From Pseudomonadales bacterium (GTDB lineage Bacteria > Pseudomonadota > Gammaproteobacteria > Pseudomonadales > Ketobacteraceae), in assembly GCA_002701845.1 (NCBI GenBank), contig NZXG01000038.1, positions 245,770 through 309,769 on the forward strand: a DNA stretch of 64,000 nt, written 5' to 3'. The translations under genes were made by a program, and so were the position numbers. This document shows, one piece after another, positions 57,493 through 64,000 of this stretch. Position 1 is the stretch's first letter, and the number at the start of each line of letters is the position of its first letter. The notes under the pieces were generated by a model, which worked only from the letters and a program-made list of their open reading frames with translations, ran no database searches and was not told the DNA's origin.

Positions 57493-58239
57493 TCAGTCGG
57501 AAAGGTAGTATTCCACGGTGGACACCACCCGCACCTTTTTAATATGCGGGTTGTTCTTATCCCGGGGAGAGATGCTGAACTGGCCCTGGGAGGCCCGTTT
57601 GATCTTGCCCAGGGTACTGTCGGAATCCGCGGCGAATTTGTTGGCCACCTCCCGGGCTTTCTTGGTGGCCTCTTCAATCATGGCCGGCTTGATTTCGTTG
57701 AGGCCGGTGAACAGGTATTCCGTCTGCGCCTGATAATCCCCCCGGGTGATCACCACCCCCTGCTTTCCCAGCTCGGACAGCTCACCCATGACTGCCCGCA
57801 CCGCGCCGATATTTTTCGAGTACACGGTTACGCTCTGCAGCGCCGTATAGCGAAACTCGGCGGCGCCGTTGTTGCCATACTGCTGGGCGGACTTATCGGT
57901 AATCGCCGGGGCGGACACACTGATATCCTCCCCTGCGATATGATTGGTCAGCAGAAAGCTTTTAATCTTGTTGGTGCTGTCATCCAGTGCCCCGTACAAA
58001 GCCCCCAGATCATTGCTGGCCTCGGTAAACTGGATGGGCCAGATCACCACGTCCGCGGACATTTCCCGCTCCGCCAGGCCTTTTACGGTGACACTGCGTT
58101 CGTACTCCTTTACGTCCACCGCCGCTTTGGCCAGGATAAATCCCAGACCCAGCAGGCCGGCACACAAAAACACCCCCAGCATCAGCGCGGCGCCGGCATT
58201 ATTGTCTGTATTTTTCGCTGGATTGGGTTGCACCGCCAT
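57493..58239 (-). CDS. SIMPL (DUF541) domain protein
   Basis: Protein of 248 residues with an N-terminal membrane segment (about 17-42) and a SIMPL domain (SVTVKGLAEREMSADVVIW, ATKKAREVANKFA). Proteins of this family are periplasmic or membrane-anchored and of unclear role; some are linked to oxidative stress. ATG 58239 has AGGAGG just upstream; the longer frame is unlikely. Confidence 0.88.
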   Translation of the reverse strand: MAVQPNPAKNTDNNAGAALMLGVFLCAGLLGLGFILAKAAVDVKEYERSVTVKGLAEREMSADVVIWPIQFTEASNDLGALYGALDDSTNKIKSFLLTNHIAGEDISVSAPAITDKSAQQYGNNGAAEFRYTALQSVTVYSKNIGAVRAVMGELSELGKQGVVITRGDYQAQTEYLFTGLNEIKPAMIEEATKKAREVANKFAADSDSTLGKIKRASQGQFSISPRDKNNPHIKKVRVVSTVEYYLSD

Positions 58240-58260
58240 GCATAATCCTCCTTGTTGCCA

Positions 58261-58292
58261 GCAAAATTGCCAATCCAACATGATTGGCAATT
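58261..58292 (-). terminator. Terminator between yaiI and the SIMPL gene
   Basis: Perfect 11-bp stem AATTGCCAATC / GATTGGCAATT with a 6-base loop, followed on the minus strand by TTTT. It fits termination after the YaiI gene. Confidence 0.6.
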
Positions 58293-58294
58293 AA

Positions 58295-58310
58295 GGAACC
58301 TCTGAATAAG
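58295..58310 (+). repeat. Dispersed 16-bp repeat GGAACCTCTGAATAAG, copy 2
   Basis: Exact copy of 53589-53604, here directly next to a perfect hairpin and just after the YaiI stop codon. Confidence 0.55.
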
Positions 58311-58314
58311 TACG

Positions 58315-58773
58315 TCAGTCAGCCGCTTTGGCTTTGGCCAGAATCCGGTCCAGATGATTGGCAAACGCCTGCCGGTCACTCTGGGTCAGGGCCGGCGGCC
58401 CTCCGGTGTCCAGGCCACTGGACCGCATGGTGTCGAGAAAATCCCGCATATTCAAGCGGCCGCGAATATTTTCCGGGGTAAACAGCTCCCCACGGGGGCT
58501 GAGGGCCTGGGCCTGCTTTTCAATAACCTCCGCCGCCAGGGGAATATCACTGGTGATCACCAGATCCCCCGCCGCCACCAGCTTCACAATCTCGTTGTCG
58601 GCAATGTCGAATCCCGCCGCCACCTGGCGGAATTGAATATGAGGCGATTTGGGCACCCGCAGATACTGATTGGCCACCAGTGTGGTGGTCACTCCGGTGC
58701 GCTGCGCGGCGCGGAATAAAATCTCTTTAATCACCACCGGACAGGCATCGGCATCCACCCAGATTTTCAGCAT
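58315..58773 (-). CDS. YaiI/UPF0178 family protein
   Basis: Protein of 152 residues with a PIN-like fold: [16 protein letters not shown] at the start, [15 protein letters not shown] in the middle and MRDFLDTMR. The conserved aspartates suggest metal-dependent nuclease activity, not proven. AGGATTATCAAC precedes the ATG. A terminator-like hairpin follows. Confidence 0.92.
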   Translation of the reverse strand: MLKIWVDADACPVVIKEILFRAAQRTGVTTTLVANQYLRVPKSPHIQFRQVAAGFDIADNEIVKLVAAGDLVITSDIPLAAEVIEKQAQALSPRGELFTPENIRGRLNMRDFLDTMRSSGLDTGGPPALTQSDRQAFANHLDRILAKAKAAD

Positions 58774-58779
58774 GTTGAT

Positions 58780-58868
58780 AATCCTGTGTTCATAATCCTG
58801 TTTTCATAAACCCCAAGTTATAACACTGTATTAGGGCCAGTTATACGCCACTGATTATACGCCACTGA
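58780..58868. repeat. Two adjacent 14-bp tandem duplications upstream of yaiI
   Basis: AATCCTGTGTTCAT (58780-58793) is followed by AATCCTGTTTTCAT (58794-58807). Further on, TTATACGCCACTGA occurs twice without gap (58841-58854, 58855-58868). Both units are 14 bases long. They lie in the yaiI leader and promoter region. Confidence 0.8.
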
Positions 58869-58930
58869 CCCACGGCCGCCACGGACTGGGGCCAACGCCG
58901 GCGGGGCTCAGGGGCAGGCTGGCGTCGGCC

Positions 58931-59710
58931 TCAGTCCGGATACCACTGCAGCGGATCAAGCCGATAGAACCGCTGGAATTGATCATAAAGCCGGGGATGG
59001 TGGCGGTGCAGCAAACGGGGTCTTTCAAAAAAGGTTTCAGTCACCACCGCAAAAAACTCCGCCGGGGAACTGGCACCGTAGTCGTCAATCACCGCAGGTT
59101 CGTCCCGGGCCACTGCCTGTTGCAGTTCAGCGTAAGCCCGACTCAAAACCTGCTGCCACTGGGGATACTGTTGCGGATCAGTTAACACCGGCAGGCCGTC
59201 CACCTGCCAGTTCTCCTCATCCAGTTTATGGGCAAACTCATGCATCACCACATTGTGGCCATCCCGATCATCCCGCGCGCCATTTAATACCTGATCCCAG
59301 GCCAGTACCACCGGCCCCCGATGCCAGGATTCCCCCAGCCGTGCCGAAACCGTATCGGAATGAATGACACCATCACGCTCGGTGACCGGCACCACAAAGG
59401 TGTCGGGATAGACCAGGATCGTCTGGAAACCCGGATAATAGTCCGTTGGCTGATTCAATATTAACAGGCAGGCCTGGGCGGCAATAAGCACCCGCACCGG
59501 CTCGGTGACCTCCATGCCATTGCAACCCACGAACACCTTTTCATCCAGAAAAACCTGAATATGGCCGAGTAACCGCCGGCGCAGATCCGCCGGCAACCTG
59601 CGATACAACGGAAACTCCCGCCGCAGCAGTTCATGCCAGGCCGGCGGCACTTCCGTAGCCAATAACCGCTGGCGGCGCCGCTGCTTCCGCCGGACCCGAA
59701 ACCGGGACAT
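58931..59710 (-). CDS. mtfA: MtfA-type zinc peptidase
   Basis: Protein of 259 residues with the zinc motif HEFAHKLDE and the later SSPAEFFAVVTETFF, as in MtfA, which in E. coli binds the glucose repressor Mlc and has aminopeptidase activity. From ATG 59710 the protein begins with a very basic stretch (RFRVRRKQRRRQR). The frame remains open upstream for 20 codons encoding a hydrophobic helix, but without ATG, GTG or TTG; a CTG start near 59764 is possible. It directly follows the thioredoxin-like gene. Confidence 0.88.
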   Translation of the reverse strand: MSRFRVRRKQRRRQRLLATEVPPAWHELLRREFPLYRRLPADLRRRLLGHIQVFLDEKVFVGCNGMEVTEPVRVLIAAQACLLILNQPTDYYPGFQTILVYPDTFVVPVTERDGVIHSDTVSARLGESWHRGPVVLAWDQVLNGARDDRDGHNVVMHEFAHKLDEENWQVDGLPVLTDPQQYPQWQQVLSRAYAELQQAVARDEPAVIDDYGASSPAEFFAVVTETFFERPRLLHRHHPRLYDQFQRFYRLDPLQWYPD

Positions 59711-59765
59711 CAGGTACCAGAGCAGCCAGCCCGCCGGCAGTGAAAGCAGAATCAGATACAGCAGC

Positions 59766-60227
59766 TTACTTTAACTCCCGCAGCAGGTTCGCCAGATACT
59801 CCGTATTACCCGGCGGCAGAAAAAACTCGTAGCGGCTGCTGCGATAGGGACTGGTCATGATTTCCCGGTTACGATCAATAATGTACGTTCTTGGCACGTA
59901 ATCTCCATCCAGACTGTATTGCTCCAGATACTGCGTGTCCCGATCCTGGTCCAGACGAATCAGGATCACATTGTCACTGGCATCCACCACTTGCGGATCA
60001 TGAAACATGCGAGAGAACTGCTTGCAGGTGGGGCACCAGTCCGCGTACACAATCAGCACTATGTTTTTATCCTGCGCCGCGGCCGCCTGCAACCCGGCCT
60101 CATAGTGGTACCACTGCACCGCCGTACTGTTCCAGTCAATGGGCTGTTGCCGTTGCAGATAGAGCAGCAACAGGGCCAGAGGGATGGCAACCGCAACGGC
60201 GGCAATCAATAATTGGCGTCGATTCAT
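59766..60227 (-). CDS. Membrane-anchored thioredoxin-family protein
   Basis: Protein of 153 residues with an N-terminal membrane anchor (about 4-24) and a thioredoxin fold with WCPTC in VYADWCPTCKQF, plus the cis-proline segment YVPRTYIID. It resembles the C-terminal domain of DsbD and related periplasmic reductases. ATG 60227 has GGGA at good spacing; ATG 60236 is too close to it. Likely co-transcribed with mtfA. Confidence 0.88.
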   Translation of the reverse strand: MNRRQLLIAAVAVAIPLALLLLYLQRQQPIDWNSTAVQWYHYEAGLQAAAAQDKNIVLIVYADWCPTCKQFSRMFHDPQVVDASDNVILIRLDQDRDTQYLEQYSLDGDYVPRTYIIDRNREIMTSPYRSSRYEFFLPPGNTEYLANLLRELK

Positions 60228-60451
60228 GGCGTACATTCCCGCTGCCGCTCTGCCGCGGACCGAAGTGGGGTTACGGAGGCCGCTATTCTATCACCAATAT
60301 ATACCACCAGTGAGAGCTGACAGACCGTCATCCCCCGGGACCGCGTATCAAGAGTCTCCCCGCAGCAGGCTGATAGGCAGGTAAGCAGGTTACATTCTGT
60401 CTACCTTCGATATTGAGTAACCACCCGCCGGATTGCACCATGACGATTAGT

Positions 60452-60482
60452 AAAGCCAGGCCCCAGGGCAGTTCCTGGCTTT
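60452..60482 (+). promoter_or_regulatory. Stem-loop in the leader of the unknown lipoprotein gene
   Basis: AAAGCCAGG pairs with CCTGGCTTT around a 13-base loop, ending 27 bases before the ATG. It could affect transcription or translation; no T run follows. Confidence 0.4.
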
Positions 60483-60509
60483 CGCCACTCTACCCCAGGG
60501 GAACTCACC

Positions 60510-61232
60510 ATGAAACACCGGCACTCAAATACCTGCTCACTGCGATTGTTATTGCTGCTTTCGGGAATCATTACTATGTCTGCCTGCGGCGACGCTTCCG
60601 GGCCCACCCGGGAGCAGCTGGTGGCGGAGTTTCCCACCGTTGAGCGGGGCAGCACCCGGCCGGAAAACCCGGAAATACTCTGTCCGTTTGTGCGCATGCT
60701 GGAGCGTTCCGGACTGCTCGATCAGACGCTGGCGGAGCAGGAGACACTGGAGGTCTCAACCACGGAACTGACAGCCGCCGCCGACGTTTTCGGTTGTGCA
60801 CCATTGGAGTGTGGCACGGTGGCTGCCACGGTGGCAGTGGGTCAACCCGGGGCCGCGGGGGTGGACATCGGCCGCCTGCATCAGGCCGCCGGGATCGCCC
60901 ATGACTGTGGACTGACTTTTGCGAAAGGCGCCACCCAAGTCACCGAAGCAAGGAGACAGGCCACCCTCGACCGCCTGGCACTGCTGGCGGATGAGCAGGG
61001 ACGCCTGACTTACCCTGATCTGCTGGAGGTCAAACTGGCCACCTGCGCCGAAGAAGACGTGACGATTACAGGTGCCGGCCGCACCGAGACCAAGCTGATC
61101 TTTGCCTATCTTGGGGGCGTCGACAACGGTTATATCACGCTGTACGACGTGGAAAGCTTTTTGTACGCCAGCATGCCTGCGGTGAAAACCCGGTACGAGG
61201 TGGATCTGGGCCTGTTAAGCAAGGTCAGGTAG
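60510..61232 (+). CDS. Lipoprotein of unknown function
   Basis: Protein of 240 residues with a lipobox MSAC after a leucine-rich signal. The mature part has a segment GSTRPENPEILCPFVRMLERSGLLD, cysteines at FGCAPLECG, HDCGL and LATCAEE, and no motif I can identify with confidence. The ILCPFVRMLERSG stretch faintly recalls chloroperoxidase-like haem proteins (a proximal Cys-Pro), but this is weak. GGGAA precedes the ATG. It converges with the cheB gene, 4 bases apart. Confidence 0.7.
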   Translation: MKHRHSNTCSLRLLLLLSGIITMSACGDASGPTREQLVAEFPTVERGSTRPENPEILCPFVRMLERSGLLDQTLAEQETLEVSTTELTAAADVFGCAPLECGTVAATVAVGQPGAAGVDIGRLHQAAGIAHDCGLTFAKGATQVTEARRQATLDRLALLADEQGRLTYPDLLEVKLATCAEEDVTITGAGRTETKLIFAYLGGVDNGYITLYDVESFLYASMPAVKTRYEVDLGLLSKVR

Positions 61233-61236
61233 ACGA

Positions 61237-61947
61237 TCAGGATGTTCCAGGGCGATTTTCCGGCAGATCAATGGCTGCCGGATCCTGCTTGATGCGCCGG
61301 GCGGCAATGGCTGCCTGTCCGGCAACGTCACGCTGGTCCGACGCCATATGGTGGTGCGCCAACTCGCAAAACAGCTTGGGCATATCCTTCAATGGCAACA
61401 CATACAGGGGATGATCGTTGAGCAGGGCATTCAACGGCAGGTGCGGGTCGTAGGCGTCGGCAGGTGACTGCGCTATGGTGATGCCCCCCTGAAAAGTGGT
61501 TTCCCGCAGGCCTTCCACGCCGTCATCAAGTTTGCCGGTAAGCAATACCGAGATGGCCCGCTCCTTGTATTCCCTGGCACCGCTTTTGAACAACACGTCA
61601 ATGCTGGGCCGCCACTCTTCGGTGTCCGGTTTTTCCAGCAAAACAATGCGGTTGTCCTCCAACGCCAGGTGCCTGTTGTCCTGCGGCAGGTAGATGGTGC
61701 CACCGTTCACCGGATGGCCAGCCTCCGCCACCACCACTTTTAATTTGGTTTTGCTGGCGAGGATACTGTGGAGCATCTGGCTGGTATCAGCACCTTCCCG
61801 GCGCCGATGCAACAGAAAAAACAAAGGCGACGGAAAATCTTCCGGCAACCGCTGGGCGAGAAACTCCAGTGCCTTGACTCCTCCGGAGGAGGCACCGATA
61901 AAAAATACCGGATTAAGGCCCGGATAGCGTAATTCGATCTGTTCCAT
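61237..61947 (-). CDS. Free-standing CheB methylesterase domain protein
   Basis: Protein of 236 residues made only of the CheB catalytic domain, without a receiver. The catalytic residues are visible: serine in IGASSGG, histidine in LLHRRR, aspartate in LTGKLDDGVEG. It lies 3 bases after the CheR-type PAS/kinase hybrid and should act with it. In many genomes CheB, CheR and PAS domains are fused into one protein; here CheB is separate. Confidence 0.88.
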   Translation of the reverse strand: MEQIELRYPGLNPVFFIGASSGGVKALEFLAQRLPEDFPSPLFFLLHRRREGADTSQMLHSILASKTKLKVVVAEAGHPVNGGTIYLPQDNRHLALEDNRIVLLEKPDTEEWRPSIDVLFKSGAREYKERAISVLLTGKLDDGVEGLRETTFQGGITIAQSPADAYDPHLPLNALLNDHPLYVLPLKDMPKLFCELAHHHMASDQRDVAGQAAIAARRIKQDPAAIDLPENRPGTS

Positions 61948-61950
61948 CTG

Positions 61951-64000
61951 TCATTTCATATGCTGCAGCAAAGTGGCTTTGAGCTTCACCATATCCAGGG
62001 GTTTTGGTAGAAAATCGTGCATACCGGCTTTACGGCACCTTTCAATAATCTCATTTTGAACGTGGGCTGTAACCGCGATCACCCGATAGTCCTGTTGACT
62101 GTGCTGCTGGTATTCCTGCAAGCGCTCAAAAAACTCAAAACCGTTCATCCCTTCCATCTGCAGGTCCAGCAGTATGATGGAGTACGGAGTGCAGCGCAGG
62201 ATGTCCAAACCTTCCGGCCCACTTTCGGCAATATCATAGTGCAAACCCAATTCATCCAGAAATGCTGACAATACGAAAATATTGGAGCGGTTGTCCTCCA
62301 CGATGAGAATCCGGTTGGCATCCAGCTGTTCCCGGGGAATCTCCGACCCCATGATAAGCTCACGGTCAATCTGGGCTCTGTCGGACTCCCGCAGCGGCAG
62401 GGTTACCTCGAACTCGGTACCGACGCCCTTTTCACTTTTTACCACGATTTCACCCAGCATCAAGTCCACTAATTCCTTGACAATGGACAAACCAAGGCCG
62501 GTGCCACCGAAGCGTCGGGATATGGAGGAATCCGCCTGGGTAAATTTATCAAAGATATGGCGGATTTCCGCCTGCTCCATGCCAACTCCGGTATCCCTGA
62601 CGTTTATCACCACCTGGTGGAAGTTACCCTGATCCTGCCCCGACACCGACAATTCAATATGACCCCGCTCGGTAAACTTCACGGCATTGGACAGCAGATT
62701 GCCAATCACCTGTTGCAGCCTTAGCGGGTCACCCACAAAGCGTTTGGGCAGGCTACTGTCCATATGCGAAATCAACGCCACCTCATGCCGCGATGCCTGT
62801 ACCGAGTAGATCTCCACCAATTCAGCAATAATCTTCTGCATGGAAAAATCGGTGGACTCCAGCTCTACCTGACCGGCTTCCAGCTTGGCGAAGTCCAGCA
62901 ACTCATCCAACAGATTTTTCAGGCTGCCAGTGGAGCTTTCCAAAATATCCAGAATCTTTTCCCGTTTGGCGGGATCGTTGATCTGCAGCCGTAACAATTC
63001 ACTGACGCCGGCAATGGCGTTCAGTGGTGTGCGAATTTCATGACTGACATTGGCCAGGAACTCGCTTTTCGCAACATTGGCTTCCTGCGCTTTCTTCCGA
63101 CTCAATTCCAGTTCCTCCTGCTGGCGAATCAAGTCGGTGTTATCGACGAAGCTCAGAATTACACCCACAACCACATCATCGGAATGCTGGTAGGGAGTCA
63201 CGTAGAGCAGATAATGCCGATCCCCCCGCTCCAGCCTGACCTTACGAGTACTGCCCACCGCGATTGCGGCTTTCACCAGCGCGGGAATCTCCGCACCCTT
63301 AAGATCAGCGGGCAGTATCCGATACAGATTCTGCTTTTCATCCGCAATGGCAAAAAATTCTTTCGCCGCCTCATTGATGCGGATCAGATTGCCGTCGTTA
63401 TCGATATAAACCAGGGGAAACGGCAATGAATTCTTGATATTGGCTAACTGCGTGGTGACCTGTTCCAACGCCGAAGACTTGGCATTCAATTCGTCGTTGA
63501 GTGTCACCAACTCCTCGTTGGTGGACTGTAACTCCTCATTGGTGGTTTCCAACTCTTCATTGGAAGACTGCAACTCCTCATTGGATGACTGCAGCTCCTC
63601 ATTCATCGACTGCAGTTCTTCGTTGGATGTCTCCAGCTCCTCAATCACCGTTTGCAGATGCTCGCGAGCCATGGACAACTCATCTTCCAGTTCATTGATC
63701 CGGCTGCTGTCGGCCGGGTCAGTTGCCGTGGCTGATTCAACTTTGTCGCTGGTTTTCTGAAAACACACCAGCAAAAACTTCTCCGCCGCATCGTCCATGA
63801 CCACCGGGTATACCATCACCCGGGCCACGTACACCGTTCCGTCCCTCGCCACTTTGCGCTCCTGGCCCTTGGCCAGGGTCTTGGTGCGTAGCGCCTTGAA
63901 TACCAACGGCCGCACATCCTGACGAAACACATCAATAACGATTTCACCCAGATTCAGCGATGGTTTGCCACGCCCCAGTCGCAGGTAAGTGGCGGCCTCG
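61951..64000 (-). CDS. CheR/PAS-linked hybrid histidine kinase, 5' part missing
   Basis: The frame runs to the right edge, so the N-terminus is outside. Visible order: end of a PAS-like region (LRLGRGKPSLNLGEIVIDVF, as after CheR domains), a coiled coil made of about eight seven-residue units of the type SNEELQS, a PAS domain, HisKA (H in NVSHEIRTPLNA), HATPase (DTGVGM, GGTGLGLSI) and a C-terminal receiver (IVEDN, phosphoacceptor in ILLDLQMEG). The coiled coil is typical of CheB/CheR-PAS proteins. A CheR methyltransferase upstream is likely but not seen. Confidence 0.88.
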   Translation of the reverse strand, partial: EAATYLRLGRGKPSLNLGEIVIDVFRQDVRPLVFKALRTKTLAKGQERKVARDGTVYVARVMVYPVVMDDAAEKFLLVCFQKTSDKVESATATDPADSSRINELEDELSMAREHLQTVIEELETSNEELQSMNEELQSSNEELQSSNEELETTNEELQSTNEELVTLNDELNAKSSALEQVTTQLANIKNSLPFPLVYIDNDGNLIRINEAAKEFFAIADEKQNLYRILPADLKGAEIPALVKAAIAVGSTRKVRLERGDRHYLLYVTPYQHSDDVVVGVILSFVDNTDLIRQQEELELSRKKAQEANVAKSEFLANVSHEIRTPLNAIAGVSELLRLQINDPAKREKILDILESSTGSLKNLLDELLDFAKLEAGQVELESTDFSMQKIIAELVEIYSVQASRHEVALISHMDSSLPKRFVGDPLRLQQVIGNLLSNAVKFTERGHIELSVSGQDQGNFHQVVINVRDTGVGMEQAEIRHIFDKFTQADSSISRRFGGTGLGLSIVKELVDLMLGEIVVKSEKGVGTEFEVTLPLRESDRAQIDRELIMGSEIPREQLDANRILIVEDNRSNIFVLSAFLDELGLHYDIAESGPEGLDILRCTPYSIILLDLQMEGMNGFEFFERLQEYQQHSQQDYRVIAVTAHVQNEIIERCRKAGMHDFLPKPLDMVKLKATLLQHMK

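Overview
The window is a GC-rich chromosomal segment of a gammaproteobacterium. The gene order dksA-gluQ-(small ORF)-cbrA-cbrB-(sRNA)-pcnB-folK-(deoxynucleoside kinase)-panB-panC, and the order proA-nadD-rsfS-rlmH-mrdA-rodA-mltB-rlpA-dacA-ybeD-lipB-lipA, are those of Pseudomonas and its marine relatives. Alcanivorax- or Marinobacter-type bacteria would fit, but I cannot fix the genus. No rRNA, tRNA, CRISPR array, phage or complete insertion sequence was seen.

Layout. 1-2440: the end of a nitrate-type ABC importer operon (binding protein cut by the window edge, permease, ATPase), closed by terminator hairpins. 2475-14745: an accessory block of exported proteins. It has a minus-strand operon of three (an exported single-CxxCH protein, a LamG lipoprotein with two CxxCH motifs, and a Tat-exported DUF1501-like protein), facing a plus-strand hydrazine-synthase-alpha-like lipoprotein with two CxxCH motifs. 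These are followed by an SH3/outer-membrane protein, a second beta-barrel, a TlpA-type thioredoxin, a DUF4266 lipoprotein and a DUF3570 barrel. 14879-16345: a two-receiver HD-GYP response regulator. 16467-28848: housekeeping (proline, NAD, ribosome silencing and modification, cell elongation and peptidoglycan trimming, lipoate synthesis), ending in a DedA-PAP2 fusion. 29068-36921: signalling and envelope genes (degenerate HD-GYP, GGDEF, lipase-chaperone-like protein, a frameshifted serine hydrolase, a multi-PAS chemoreceptor). 36996-40485: MAPEG protein, Bfd, a trypsin-like protease, SfsA, an aminotransferase.

40748-51950 is the regulatory centre. DksA and GluQ are followed by the CbrA/CbrB two-component system. 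Between cbrB and pcnB lies a non-coding stretch with a sigma-54 promoter, TGTTAC/GTAACA activator sites, many A-rich AAnAAnAA-type motifs, two UUCG hairpins and a terminator. Position, promoter, size (about 390 nt) and motifs all match CrcZ, the Hfq/Crc-sequestering RNA of carbon catabolite repression. Then come poly(A) polymerase and the folate/pantothenate genes.

52052-64000: an autotransporter-type barrel, a prokaryotic glutamate-receptor-like channel, an arsenate detoxification module (arsR, GAPDH, arsJ), SIMPL, YaiI, MtfA and thioredoxin-family genes, an unknown lipoprotein, a free-standing CheB, and a large CheR-type PAS/histidine-kinase/receiver hybrid cut by the window end.

Most noteworthy: the CrcZ-like RNA with its complete regulatory region, and the exported haem-motif block at 2.5-14.7 kb, which is the best candidate for an undescribed multi-component redox system.
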